Counted from the first letter of the stretch, positions 8,268-16,990 are shown. The stretch: DNA of 64,000 bases from an uncultured Clostridia bacterium (GCA_944390495.1 CALXQE010000025.1:54362-118361), one strand, 5' to 3'. The notes: generated by a model not told the origin, from the letters alone. Numbers and translations: made by a program.

Positions 8268-10010
8268 CTAATAGGCAGAAACTGCCAAACCGACTCTATT
8301 TTGAAGTGCATTTAATATGTCGCTTGCGTCACCTGTTATATTTATATTTCTGTTGTCGGAATATGAATTTGAAGATACATTTATGGACTTTATAGCATTA
8401 ATTGTCTGCATAAATAAAGTTGTAATGGTGCTTTCCATACCTTTTATATCTGAGTTTACAGTTCCGATTATATCCTCAATATTAAAACCTGTTTTTTCAA
8501 TAGTTGCAAGAAGATACTGTTTATTTTTTTCTACCGTGTCGTAGCTTTCTTCAAGCTCGGTTATTTTTTCTGTATGTGCCTTTTGTAAGTTATACATTTC
8601 CTCTTCTCTTTTTATCTGCTTCATATCATCAAGAAGTGAATTGTATTTGTCTTTACCTTTCTGCGTTACAGCATTTTCATATATATCAAGTTGCTCCTGC
8701 ACCTCAGCCTTTGACTCTTTTCTGTCACTTACCTCCCACTTTTCACTAAGTGCATTCTCTTCTGCTTCAAAACTGTCTTTAAGATTTGATATGTAATCCT
8801 TTTGATAATCAAGAAGTGCGTCAGCTTCGTCCATCTTTGCATTATACAAATCAAGAATAGCATACATTGTATCATCTCTGTATTCCTGCCAGCCAATATT
8901 GCCTGCATCGTACATTTCCTGAATACGTTCAATACTTCGTTCATAAAACTTTACAGGACTGTCATTCCATTCACCCCAGTCACCGTAAGTATCACGAATC
9001 ATTTTCCAGTTTTCCGCATCACTTTGCCATTTTTCGTATATGGAATGTTTTTCTTCCTGCTCCTGCTGTTGTTTTTCTATTTCAAGTTTTCCTATTGTAA
9101 GGTCAACACCTGCTTTATACTCATAAAAGTCTTCCCATATTCCTTTAATTTCCTCGGCAGAATATTCAGTTGATGTTACCATCTGTGACACCATTGCGTT
9201 ATAATTATATAATTGACGCTTGTAGGCTTCAATTTGCTCGTCAACACCCATACCGCCGACTTCAACTTGATATTTTATCCAAGCGTCCGAATGTTCTTTG
9301 TAATCAGCTAACGATTCTTCGCTTGCCTTTTTTTCTTCCTTCCAAATTTCCTGCTGCAATGAGAATATTTCTTCTTGAATTTCTCTAACTGCCATACTGT
9401 CGTATGCAAACTGCACCATTAGTTCATTCCACCATTGAAGTTCTTCCGCCGGTGACATATTATGTGTTTTTTTATAATGATTTAATTCCGCTTTTTCAGT
9501 TTCAAAATATTCATTATTCCATCCAGATGCGTAATGAGGAAGTCCTAAACCGGACATTATCGCCTTTGTTTCAGAAGCCGTATATACCTTATCACCCTTT
9601 GACAACGGCACTATAACGTCACGACCTTCATACATTATAAGTCTTCCATTATGTTCAACCAATTCTCTCGGATCAGAAACACCCTTTTCGTCATTAATAA
9701 CTGCTAATCCCTCCGGTGCGTTTTTTGTACCGCCTGCCATTTTAGGTATGTTTGAAACATTATATCTCACAGAAACAGTAACTACTTTGTCATGCAAACT
9801 GTTTATGTTAGCCTTAGCCGCACTCACTCCTGCAGCTGTGTTGTCAACAGCCGTTATCGTAATTTTAGCATTTTTTCCATCAAATTGACTGATTACACCA
9901 TTTGCTTTTTCCGATAACCCACTTAAAGCCGCATCTGCCGCATTAAGTGAATTTATAAGACCTGACGCATCACCTGTTATACTTACTGATAAACTTGCCG
10001 CCTGTGCCAT
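8268..10010 (-). CDS. Short phage tail tape measure protein
   Basis: 580 residues. GGAGAGGAGG precedes the ATG, which follows the TAG of the tail-chaperone frame. Residues 1-60 are small and Ala/Ser-rich, about 90-165 hold a Gly-rich stretch with ITAVDNTAAG, NAPEGLAVINDEKG and ASGWNNE, and about 170-540 are a long charged coiled coil rich in Glu, Lys and Gln. The usual hydrophobic membrane-insertion segments of tape measures are absent. At roughly 1.5 angstrom per residue the tail would be under 90 nm. The ends look like a tape measure whose middle was removed. Identity rests on position, size and coiled coil. Confidence 0.7.
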   Translation of the reverse strand: MAQAASLSVSITGDASGLINSLNAADAALSGLSEKANGVISQFDGKNAKITITAVDNTAAGVSAAKANINSLHDKVVTVSVRYNVSNIPKMAGGTKNAPEGLAVINDEKGVSDPRELVEHNGRLIMYEGRDVIVPLSKGDKVYTASETKAIMSGLGLPHYASGWNNEYFETEKAELNHYKKTHNMSPAEELQWWNELMVQFAYDSMAVREIQEEIFSLQQEIWKEEKKASEESLADYKEHSDAWIKYQVEVGGMGVDEQIEAYKRQLYNYNAMVSQMVTSTEYSAEEIKGIWEDFYEYKAGVDLTIGKLEIEKQQQEQEEKHSIYEKWQSDAENWKMIRDTYGDWGEWNDSPVKFYERSIERIQEMYDAGNIGWQEYRDDTMYAILDLYNAKMDEADALLDYQKDYISNLKDSFEAEENALSEKWEVSDRKESKAEVQEQLDIYENAVTQKGKDKYNSLLDDMKQIKREEEMYNLQKAHTEKITELEESYDTVEKNKQYLLATIEKTGFNIEDIIGTVNSDIKGMESTITTLFMQTINAIKSINVSSNSYSDNRNINITGDASDILNALQNRVGLAVSAY

Positions 10011-10012
10011 AT

Positions 10013-10204
10013 CTATACCTCCTCTCCATAAAACATCTTTAAATGTTCATTTGTGTATTCTGTTTGTTCACCGCCCATACTGTCAAGCAATCTAAACAGT
10101 ACAATAGGATTTTGTCTGCCCACCTGGTCAGGCAGCAGATGATGATACTGCAAAAAAATAGGATAAATATCCCTAAGCATACCTTTGCCGCCTGACCTTA
10201 CTCG
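10013..10204 (-). CDS. Tail assembly chaperone, T part made by -1 frameshift (gpGT)
   Basis: 63 codons in the -1 frame that continue the upstream chaperone after slippage. They include the motif PDQVGRQNPIVLF and end at the TAG just before the tape measure start. The frame has no suitable ribosome binding site of its own; its nominal ATG lies inside the G gene. Fusion gives about 151 residues. In lambda-type tails the G and GT forms coat the tape measure during tail assembly. Confidence 0.75.
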   Translation of the reverse strand, partial: RVRSGGKGMLRDIYPIFLQYHHLLPDQVGRQNPIVLFRLLDSMGGEQTEYTNEHLKMFYGEEV

Positions 10205-10467
10205 TTTTTTGAAGACAATGCCTCTACATAAAAGCTCCATAATTTAATACACATTTTAGAGCGTACACTAATGTCAATACTGTCAATAATATCCTGAGTT
10301 GCCTCAGTACCTTCAAAAAGATAATCAAGTGCATCTCTGCAAATATTTAAAGGGCCGTTTTTCTTTTCATCGTTATGTGCATCATTTATAATACACATAG
10401 CTTCAAAATCAAATGGTTTTGAAACATATTTAATTTTATCTTTTGTAAATGTAAGTGTATGCTGCAT
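10198..10467 (-). CDS. Tail assembly chaperone (gpG-like)
   Basis: 89 residues; AAAGGAGG lies 7-8 bases upstream of the ATG. Small acidic protein beginning MQHTLTFTKDKIKYVSKPFDF, with an internal DALDYLFEGTEATQD. It lies between major tail protein and tape measure, the conserved place of the chaperone pair in long-tailed phages. Its last codons contain a slippery heptamer, so part of translation should enter the T frame. Confidence 0.75.
   Translation of the reverse strand: MQHTLTFTKDKIKYVSKPFDFEAMCIINDAHNDEKKNGPLNICRDALDYLFEGTEATQDIIDSIDISVRSKMCIKLWSFYVEALSSKNE
10204..10210 (-). promoter_or_regulatory. Programmed -1 ribosomal frameshift site
   Basis: Minus-strand heptamer A-AAA-AAC in the zero frame, one codon (GAG) before the TAA stop. 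An internal AGAGG lies 10 bases upstream, at the distance known to stimulate -1 shifting in dnaX. The -1 frame then reads CGA GTA AGG into the T part. Confidence 0.8.
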
Positions 10468-10522
10468 TGTATTTCCTCCTTTATATTAAGGGCAGAGGGG
10501 TTATTCCCCTCCGCCCTTTGTT

Positions 10523-11122
10523 TTATTCAGCTGCCGGATAATAGTTCATATCAGAGAACCATTTCTGTTCAAATTCATCTTTTGTTATTGCTTCCGGCAA
10601 GTCACTTTCATCAAAATACGCATAGTAATTGTTATCAAAGTCACGCTGTACGGCTGTGTAAGTAGCCTTTGCAGTCTGCTTATCTATGTTGCCGCTTGAC
10701 GGTTTTGTCTTACCGCCCACATTTGACGCAAAACTGTATGAACCCTTGTAATATCTAACGTATCTATGTGTACCGTCAGACTTTAATATTCGCCATGCAA
10801 CGCCAAAATACACTGTTTTTGTATCATTACCCACTTCTACAAGTCCGTTTTTTCGCTCAAGTCCACGCCACATTGCATCAACTTCCGGCGGAATATCTGC
10901 ATTTGTGATTTCATGACCTATTTTTTCAATGTAACTTGATGTTTCATAAGCACCATTATCCGCATCAAATATATCACTTCCTCCGGCATCTGTCGGTGCT
11001 ATTTCAACAGTACCTTTAAGGCTGTATGATTCACCGTATTCAGTGCCTTCCATAGCGTCTGACATAACCTGAAAAAAGGTATATTTATCTACACCTATTG
11101 TAGGTAAAGGTTTATTAATCAT
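10523..11122 (-). CDS. Phage major tail protein
   Basis: 199 residues, CGGAGGG upstream of the ATG. Mixed alpha/beta tail-tube protein of the phi13-type family: early TFFQVMSDAMEGTEYGESYS, central LERKNGLVEVGNDTKTVYFG and RYYKGSYSF. It is expected to form the tail tube that surrounds the tape measure. The acidic, aromatic C-terminus with NYYAYFDE is unusual but in frame. The following 55 bases before the chaperone gene end in a run of GGGGAATAACCCC-like dyad that may reduce read-through, keeping tube protein in excess. Confidence 0.75.
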   Translation of the reverse strand: MINKPLPTIGVDKYTFFQVMSDAMEGTEYGESYSLKGTVEIAPTDAGGSDIFDADNGAYETSSYIEKIGHEITNADIPPEVDAMWRGLERKNGLVEVGNDTKTVYFGVAWRILKSDGTHRYVRYYKGSYSFASNVGGKTKPSSGNIDKQTAKATYTAVQRDFDNNYYAYFDESDLPEAITKDEFEQKWFSDMNYYPAAE

Positions 11123-11174
11123 AGTTTTTCCCTCCGTTTATTAATTGTCCTATGCTGTGTTTAAGTTTCATTTA

Positions 11175-11516
11175 TTATAGCTGAAAATACTTTTGAAATC
11201 TCATTGTTCTGTGATAAATGTTTTCGTCCTTTCTTGGAATATCCATTGAAAGTTCTCTTGTCCAGCCGTCCTCTGTCATAATTTCATTTATTTTAATAGA
11301 TAATTCTCCGCATTCGGCTGGATTTTTTGACCACACGTCAATCTGTACATAACCATCCTGTATACACTCACTGTTATCCGCATAAAATCCACCCTTTTCC
11401 GCAACATTGTAGTAACTTACAACAGGAAGAGTAACAAATTCCTCTGGATACTGATATACTACATTACATTCAAGACGTGATAAGGACATTTCCGCCATTT
11501 TATTTATATCAATCAT
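11175..11516 (-). CDS. Phage tail terminator / tail completion protein
   Basis: 113 residues from ATG 11516, with CAGGAGTG upstream. Contains PVVSYYNVAEKGG and DGYVQIDVWSKNP, the pattern of gpU-like tail terminators (minor capsid/tail completion family), which cap the tail tube and join it to the head. Its place between the gp10-like gene and major tail gene agrees. No catalytic motif. Confidence 0.65.
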   Translation of the reverse strand: MIDINKMAEMSLSRLECNVVYQYPEEFVTLPVVSYYNVAEKGGFYADNSECIQDGYVQIDVWSKNPAECGELSIKINEIMTEDGWTRELSMDIPRKDENIYHRTMRFQKYFQL

Positions 11517-11520
11517 ATAA

Positions 11521-11850
11521 TCACTCCTGCCCTGCCACAAGGTTTAAGATACTTTGTACTATTTTTTCGCTGCCGCATATAAGCGACGGCACAAGATATG
11601 GCTTGGGTGCCATTTTTGACGTACCGAATTCCACATAGGCAGCATAGTCGGTATTTGCAAAAATTTCAGCACTGTTTCCGAAGCTTTCGTATGTAATAGA
11701 GTTTTTTAGTGTCCCCGTGTCGACGGGACAAATACCTTTTGCATCTTCGCATATAGCTTCCGCTGCGGATGAAATAACATTAGTCATATTACCGCCTATA
11801 TTCATTGCAGCTCTTCCCAGTCCGCCGTCGTACTTTACATCAATCTTCAT
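11521..11850 (-). CDS. HK97 gp10-like head-tail protein
   Basis: 109 residues. The motif PVDTGTLKNSI and YAAYVEFGTSKMAPKPYL near the middle are diagnostic of the HK97 gp10 family, a tail-completion component at the neck. AGGAGA lies 7 bases upstream of the ATG. The gene starts 11 bases inside the previous gene, indicating translational coupling. Confidence 0.85.
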   Translation of the reverse strand: MKIDVKYDGGLGRAAMNIGGNMTNVISSAAEAICEDAKGICPVDTGTLKNSITYESFGNSAEIFANTDYAAYVEFGTSKMAPKPYLVPSLICGSEKIVQSILNLVAGQE

Positions 11851-12157
11851 CTAAACATCTCCTGATAACAGCCGTCATGCCCAAACTCCATATTTTAACT
11901 GACGTTACAATATAGAATATTCCGCCAAATTTTATATACCTGCCTACTGTAATACTATCATTTTTATCACAGTAAAGCTTGTATGCTCTACCGTCCGAAA
12001 GCCCAAAAAGATTGTTTTCCGTTTCATCTGACATAGGCTGCAAATCGCATGTGACAGCAGATAGAAGCGTTTTAACGCCCTTTTCACTGTAACTGCCCTT
12101 TGTTTTTTCATATACTTCAACTTCAGTATCGTAAAACCTTTTAAAAGGATTTATCAT
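11840..12157 (-). CDS. Phage head closure (head-tail adaptor) protein
   Basis: 105 residues starting MINPFKRFYDTEVEVYEK, with a beta-barrel-like pattern ending GGIFYIVTSVKIW. Size and order fit the SPP1 gp16-like head closure family that seals the portal channel after DNA packaging. ATGA overlap with the upstream gene. Confidence 0.6.
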   Translation of the reverse strand: MINPFKRFYDTEVEVYEKTKGSYSEKGVKTLLSAVTCDLQPMSDETENNLFGLSDGRAYKLYCDKNDSITVGRYIKFGGIFYIVTSVKIWSLGMTAVIRRCLDED

Positions 12158-12507
12158 GGTGTATCACTCTCCAAATCAGAAGGCAGTTTTACTTTTCTGC
12201 TGACAAAGGGTTTTAATCTTTCCTCATACTTTTTCAGATAATCGTAATTATCATCTGAATACTCAATTTTTCTTTCACCCTCTGTAACTGCCTTTACACC
12301 TTCTTTTAAATTTCCTCTGTAAAGACCCGTTACAATTACAGGTATAAGACTTACAAGCTGTGCGGGAAATACATCTATACGGCAATATGACATAACTGCA
12401 TTTATAACGTCATCAATTAAAATCATAAGCTTTTCATCTTGTTTATCATCTTCTATTTCAAGTAAGATTTTAGTCATTGTCAGAATTTCAATTTTAGTGT
12501 CCCCCAT
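12154..12507 (-). CDS. Phage head-tail connector protein
   Basis: 117 residues from the ATG at 12507. All-helical small protein with DDVINAVMSYCRIDVFPAQL and a C-terminal YEERLKPFVSRKVKLP, the gp6/gp15 adaptor pattern. It should bind the portal ring as the first connector. A GTG at 12516 is the alternative start, but it leaves only two bases after AAAGG. Confidence 0.7.
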   Translation of the reverse strand: MGDTKIEILTMTKILLEIEDDKQDEKLMILIDDVINAVMSYCRIDVFPAQLVSLIPVIVTGLYRGNLKEGVKAVTEGERKIEYSDDNYDYLKKYEERLKPFVSRKVKLPSDLESDTP

Positions 12508-12533
12508 AATAAACACTGCCTTTCCTAAATATC

Positions 12534-13358
12534 TTATGCCGCTGAATTTTTAAAGACATAGATAGCATTCTTTTTGTTGTCAAGAACAAAAGCATCGTAG
12601 TAAACTCTGCCCTCAACAAGCCAACCGTTTATACCCGGAGGATTATCATGAACCTTATACTCTGAAAGCTTAACCGGTGAAACGGTAGCGGCACTGTTAG
12701 TTAAAATAAATTCAACATTTTCAGGGAAATATGATGAAGGTACTACAATAATCGGAATACCGTCAACACATCCAACTTGACCTTTAACAAGCATTTGCTG
12801 GGACATATCTCCGCCTCTTACAAAGCTTGAATCCTCTTTGATGTTTTTGTAAAAGTTACTTGAAACGAATGCACAGCAGCCGCTTAGCGGTACATTGTTT
12901 TCAATAAGCTCTGAAGTACCGGTCAAAAACTCATCGTATGCAGTCTCCTTAGAAACTTCACCTGTTACGGTAGTTTGTGCATTATCGCATATAACCTTAA
13001 ATCTGTACTTGTCAATCTCCGGAACTACAACCTCACGAATTTGTCTTTGAAGAGCCGCACCGGCAGCATTTGACATTTGTGTATCATTATAGTTACCTCT
13101 GTCAATGGTAAATGTGAAACTTCTATCCTGTGACATAGTCATTTCCTGAACAGTATTTTGCAGTTCTTCCGGTGTACCGTAACGACTGCTGCCTGTGGCG
13201 GTATAGTCATTCATTTGAGCTGTGGGGATTGAATAAACATTTACTGTTTTTACACCTACAAAATCATAATCATCATTTACCGCAGGAGATGTCATAGACT
13301 CCCTTGAGAATTTCTCATCAATTTTTTGTGCATACTTGCTTGCGTAATTAATTGCCAT
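12534..13358 (-). CDS. Phage major capsid protein
   Basis: 274 residues, right after a scaffold-type gene and before the connectors. It begins MAINYASKYAQKIDEKF and holds SRYGTPEELQNTVQEMTMSQD, FTIDRGNYNDTQM and KGQVGCVDGIPIIVVPSSYF, a pattern seen in capsid proteins of clostridial phages that use a separate scaffold and no maturation protease. AAAGGATG precedes the ATG. No frameshift or truncation seen. Confidence 0.75.
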   Translation of the reverse strand: MAINYASKYAQKIDEKFSRESMTSPAVNDDYDFVGVKTVNVYSIPTAQMNDYTATGSSRYGTPEELQNTVQEMTMSQDRSFTFTIDRGNYNDTQMSNAAGAALQRQIREVVVPEIDKYRFKVICDNAQTTVTGEVSKETAYDEFLTGTSELIENNVPLSGCCAFVSSNFYKNIKEDSSFVRGGDMSQQMLVKGQVGCVDGIPIIVVPSSYFPENVEFILTNSAATVSPVKLSEYKVHDNPPGINGWLVEGRVYYDAFVLDNKKNAIYVFKNSAA

Positions 13359-13381
13359 AAGTTAATACATCCTTTCTGAAT

Positions 13382-13927
13382 TTAGTTTATACCCAGACCT
13401 CTCAAAAACGGATCTGTGCTGCTTTCTCTTTCTCTTGAAATTTTAGGTGAAACACCCTTTAGTCTTTGAGATAAACCATTTTCAATAGCCTTCATGTATT
13501 CAGCTTTAAAACATCTAATATTTTCTGCCATAACTTCCTTATCAGCATCAGCAACCATTCTTGCAAAATTTACAGGCAGATTTTGTGCTGCCAATTCCTT
13601 TGCAGCTTCAAACTCAGCTCTTTCGCTCACATATTGCTGTCTTTCCGATTCAAAATCACGCTGTTTTCTCTCCATAACGGCCATAGCTCTTTCTTCATTA
13701 GACATTGAAGCATATTTAGCTGTTTCCTCTCTTTCCGACTCCATAACCGACTGAAACTCTCTTTTCCAGTCCTCTTTCAAAGTTTTTACAGCTTCTGATA
13801 CATATTGTGAAATAATAGTTTTAAGCTGATCATTTTCATTTATCTGTTTTTCTTCGCCGTCATAGTTTTTATGTCCCCTTTTAAACATAAAAGGCTTTTC
13901 TTTTAGTGTCCCTTTATTCTGATACAT
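13382..13927 (-). CDS. Phage scaffolding protein (DUF4355-like)
   Basis: 181 residues, highly charged and helical, with a central coiled coil (about 60-130, rich in E, R, Q, A) and a short basic C-terminus with DPFLRGLGIN. Position between portal and capsid, composition and ending match phage scaffold proteins of the DUF4355 type. It would guide prohead assembly and leave before packaging. No protease gene lies in the cluster, as expected for this scaffold class. Confidence 0.75.
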   Translation of the reverse strand: MYQNKGTLKEKPFMFKRGHKNYDGEEKQINENDQLKTIISQYVSEAVKTLKEDWKREFQSVMESEREETAKYASMSNEERAMAVMERKQRDFESERQQYVSERAEFEAAKELAAQNLPVNFARMVADADKEVMAENIRCFKAEYMKAIENGLSQRLKGVSPKISRERESSTDPFLRGLGIN

Positions 13928-13980
13928 TTTATCAATCCTTTCCGTACATAAACTAAATTATTATGAATAGATATAATAAT

Positions 13981-15294
13981 TTATTCCTGTACATTTCTCA
14001 TTTTTTCATTAAGTATTCGTTCCTTTGCAGCAAGACGTGCCTCCTCTTTAGGATCACCGACAAAGGACAGCTGTGAAAGTAATGTTTCGCTTGTTGCAAT
14101 ACCTGAAAGATTATTTACCATCTGCGAAACCTCAAGTTCATTTACCGGCAGATTTCGAGTAAATACTATGTCTATACGGTGTAAAGGTACATACTCCATA
14201 GCACCTTTAAGTGACAGAAAATTATTATATAGTTCAAATCGTTTTTTGAGTGACTTTGTGAAATAACGTTCTTTGTTTCTTACATGCTGTTCAAAGCCCA
14301 TAAGCTTATACTTAATAGCAACACCGGATAAATTTGTACCAAATGTCTGATCTGATAAATCGGGTATCATAGAAAATCTGTGTATATCTGATTTTAAGCT
14401 GTCCTTTAGTACCTCTACATCATTTTCAGACATAACCTTTGATAAATATCTTGCGTCAGAACCTTCATAACCCATAAGGATTCTTTCCTCACGGAGTTTT
14501 CTTGCCTGTTCGCTGTCAAGATCAATACCTGATAGAAACAAAAACGAATCAACGAACTGTTCCTTGTCATTTACTCTGTCAGACTCTAAAATGTTGTAAG
14601 CATCAATAAGCGGTATAAGCTGTTCAAAATCACCTTGACGTTCTTCGTTGTTACGGTATTCTATAACAGGCATATTACCAAAATAATGTTTATGGGATTG
14701 AGTTAATTTCATGTGAAGAAAACTGTCCGCATCATTTTCATAGGTGTAAATCATTTGACTGTCACATACAATACAGCATACTCCGGTAACTGAACCATCG
14801 ATATTGTGTTTCTTGTAGTAATGTATGCCATACAGAGGATTTTCTCCAACACCTGAACCATATACAATAAAGGTATTCATCGGTGACAGACATACGCTTT
14901 TTGGCTCGGCATTACCGTCTGCATATACAAGCTCGTAAGATCTGCCGTAAATACTCATGGTCTTTTCCAGTTCGGAATCAATACTTGGCATATCCTGCTG
15001 GCAGTAACTGTTTTTAACTGCCTCAATATCATAACCGTCTGAACAGGTATATGAAACAGGATTACCAACCAGATAACTTTTTGCAATATCAACGATATAC
15101 TTTGCATGATTGCATACAACCTTGTTATTTGCCACACCTTTAGAATGTCTTTTTCGTTCACATATTGCATGTTTACCTACATAATAGTTATAAAGTTTTT
15201 CAAAACGTTCATATTCAAGCGTATGCTTTTCAATCAATTTAGCAATAATAGTTTCGTTTAACCCGTCTTTTAAAATGTCCTCATCAATAATCAT
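13981..15294 (-). CDS. Phage portal protein (SPP1 gp6-like)
   Basis: 437 residues. N-terminal LYNYYVGKHAICERK and NNKVVCNHAKYIVDIAKSY, then YYKKHNIDGSVTG and the conserved stem region SDQTFGTNLSGVAIKYKLM are typical of the SPP1-family portal, the dodecameric DNA channel and packaging motor base. The start overlaps the terminase stop in an ATGA junction. Length is at the short end of the family but all core blocks are present. Confidence 0.88.
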   Translation of the reverse strand: MIIDEDILKDGLNETIIAKLIEKHTLEYERFEKLYNYYVGKHAICERKRHSKGVANNKVVCNHAKYIVDIAKSYLVGNPVSYTCSDGYDIEAVKNSYCQQDMPSIDSELEKTMSIYGRSYELVYADGNAEPKSVCLSPMNTFIVYGSGVGENPLYGIHYYKKHNIDGSVTGVCCIVCDSQMIYTYENDADSFLHMKLTQSHKHYFGNMPVIEYRNNEERQGDFEQLIPLIDAYNILESDRVNDKEQFVDSFLFLSGIDLDSEQARKLREERILMGYEGSDARYLSKVMSENDVEVLKDSLKSDIHRFSMIPDLSDQTFGTNLSGVAIKYKLMGFEQHVRNKERYFTKSLKKRFELYNNFLSLKGAMEYVPLHRIDIVFTRNLPVNELEVSQMVNNLSGIATSETLLSQLSFVGDPKEEARLAAKERILNEKMRNVQE

Positions 15295-16574
15295 AAATCA
15301 AGCTCACTCCTTTTAATAACTCTTGCCTTTCTCCCTTCAATTTCATCTTCAAGGGCATATCTTACTGCGTCGATGGTATGATTGTTTTTATCCGGATACG
15401 TGGACTTAAATTCACCATCTGTATCTCTTTCAAGTTCATACTGTGAAAATTCACGGGCAGCATTAGGGCATTTAATTTTATCAATAACAATTTTTTCAAG
15501 TCCCTGTAAAAATTTTATTCCGTATTCAATGCTGTCCGGTCCTTTTCTTGCACCTCTGACACGCAAACCAAATTCTCTCAAATCTTGAATACTTTTAGGT
15601 TCTGCACTGTCGCAGACAATCATTTTATTTCCATATCCTTTTTTCAAAATGTTATCCGCTGACCGTCTGTTTGTCATACCTTTACCATAAATTTCATCGA
15701 AGATAAACAACCTGTTATTGTGGTAATAACAAACAATATAAACAAATGGATCAGCTGCAAAACCAAAGTCAACACCGCATTTAATATTATCAAAGGTCTT
15801 TTTTTCTTCACTGCTTATAGGTCTTATTTCAAGATTAGAAAAAATTTCTCCGCCTGTTCCGGTAACCTCTCCAAGATACTCATGACAATATCTATTGTAG
15901 TGTAACTTTTTTAGATACTCCGCTTCCAAAAAAAATTGTTCTCCAAGCCAAGCTTTCGGAACGTCAAGATATGTACTTTTATGTACTAACATATCATCTC
16001 TTTCTTTAAGCACCTCTCTGTTTACCCAATTACGTCTGTTAGCCGGTGGGTTGTATGAATAAAATACAGTAAATTTTTTACCTCCACGCATCATTGACTG
16101 ATTAATTGAACGAATTTCAGCCATACCTTTAAATTCATCAAGTTCTTCGTACCAAATATACCTGATATATCCGTATGCGACTTTAGTAGATTTAAGTTTT
16201 TGAACCTTGTCTGCACCACGAAATAAAATTTTCTGACCGGTCTTTTTAAAAATCATTTCCGGCACACTTGGTTTTATCTCCCACTTATCCGCCACACCGA
16301 GTTTTTCAACTGCCCACTGTAACTGTGAAAAAACGCTATCCTTTAGATACATTCCGACTTTACGCAGCACAACAGCATTAGTATCTGGATTTTTCATGAT
16401 ACCAAGTATTATTTCAATACTTACAAAACTTGATTTAGTGGACCCTCTTCCGCCGCAGAGCCAAAAGTGAGTGTAATCTTCTATTGCATTATGAACATCG
16501 TAAAAAGATGGTGCAATAAGCGTATCAAGATTCTGCACTATGGTCTCTCGGGATATTGTCAACGATAATGACAT
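15291..16574 (-). CDS. Phage terminase large subunit (PBSX/SPP1 type)
   Basis: 427 residues. Walker A is CGGRGSTKSS (about 40-49), Walker B is YIWYEELDEF (about 139-148), and the RNase H-like nuclease acidic residues are in CGVDFGF (D269), CDSAEP (D322) and HTIDAVRYALED (D402). Both ATPase and nuclease therefore look active. This family powers headful packaging. The ATG at 16574 has GAGG 6 bases upstream and lies 50 bases inside the small-subunit gene in another frame; GTG 16538 is an alternative. Confidence 0.92.
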   Translation of the reverse strand: MSLSLTISRETIVQNLDTLIAPSFYDVHNAIEDYTHFWLCGGRGSTKSSFVSIEIILGIMKNPDTNAVVLRKVGMYLKDSVFSQLQWAVEKLGVADKWEIKPSVPEMIFKKTGQKILFRGADKVQKLKSTKVAYGYIRYIWYEELDEFKGMAEIRSINQSMMRGGKKFTVFYSYNPPANRRNWVNREVLKERDDMLVHKSTYLDVPKAWLGEQFFLEAEYLKKLHYNRYCHEYLGEVTGTGGEIFSNLEIRPISSEEKKTFDNIKCGVDFGFAADPFVYIVCYYHNNRLFIFDEIYGKGMTNRRSADNILKKGYGNKMIVCDSAEPKSIQDLREFGLRVRGARKGPDSIEYGIKFLQGLEKIVIDKIKCPNAAREFSQYELERDTDGEFKSTYPDKNNHTIDAVRYALEDEIEGRKARVIKRSELDL

Positions 16575-16731
16575 CGCCTACCTCGCCCGATTTTTTATCA
16601 CCGAACATGCCGTAATATTTGCCCAAAAGTTCTGCCGCCTTAAAGGATTCGGATATTTTGATTTCCTCTTCCTCACGTCGCATAACAAATGTGAGATATT
16701 CAAGAATTTCATCTTCTTTAGCAATCGCCAC
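16525..16731 (-). CDS. Terminase small subunit lacking its DNA-binding domain
   Basis: 68 residues from GTG 16731 (GAGG 8 bases upstream). The text DEILEYLTFVMRREEE, FKAAELLGKYYGMF and VIIVDNIP corresponds to the central and C-terminal parts of small terminase proteins of about 150 residues. The usual N-terminal helix-turn-helix that recognises pac DNA is missing. The start is set directly behind the preceding gene with its own binding site, so this is not a sequencing break. Directly upstream of and overlapping the large subunit. Family call is from memory of the family pattern. Confidence 0.7.
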   Translation of the reverse strand: MAIAKEDEILEYLTFVMRREEEEIKISESFKAAELLGKYYGMFGDKKSGEVGDVIIVDNIPRDHSAES

Positions 16732-16746
16732 CAAACTCACCTCACA

Positions 16747-16944
16747 TCAAAACAAAAATTCTGTTTTGTACACGCATTCGCTGCATCCGATACACTCTTC
16801 GTCCTCGTCCATATAGTAGAATTCCGGTTTACACGCACCGCAAACGGGACATATTTCATATTGGTCATCATAGTCACCGTAATCGCCTGTACGTTCACTT
16901 TCCATGGCATAAATTGCCATAGGGTCATCATTTGAATAAATCAC
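16747..16944 (-). CDS. Small CxxC zinc-ribbon protein of the phage cluster
   Basis: 65 residues, acidic, GTG start with AAGGAGG 6 bases upstream. Two CxxC knuckles (CPVCGAC and CIGCSEC) separated by about 15 residues suggest a zinc ribbon. First gene of the cluster operon, 6 bases before the small-terminase binding site. Function unknown; no helix-turn-helix is visible, so it does not look like the missing DNA-recognition part of the terminase. Confidence 0.6.
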   Translation of the reverse strand: MIYSNDDPMAIYAMESERTGDYGDYDDQYEICPVCGACKPEFYYMDEDEECIGCSECVYKTEFLF

Positions 16945-16990
16945 AATACCCCTCCTTATCTTATTAAGATACTTTAATAGTTAAAAAATA

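Noticed and set aside
8504..9173. Several plus-strand frames opposite the tape measure gene
   Set aside because: Composition (Phe, His, Cys rich) and lack of binding sites show they are shadows of the coiled-coil gene.
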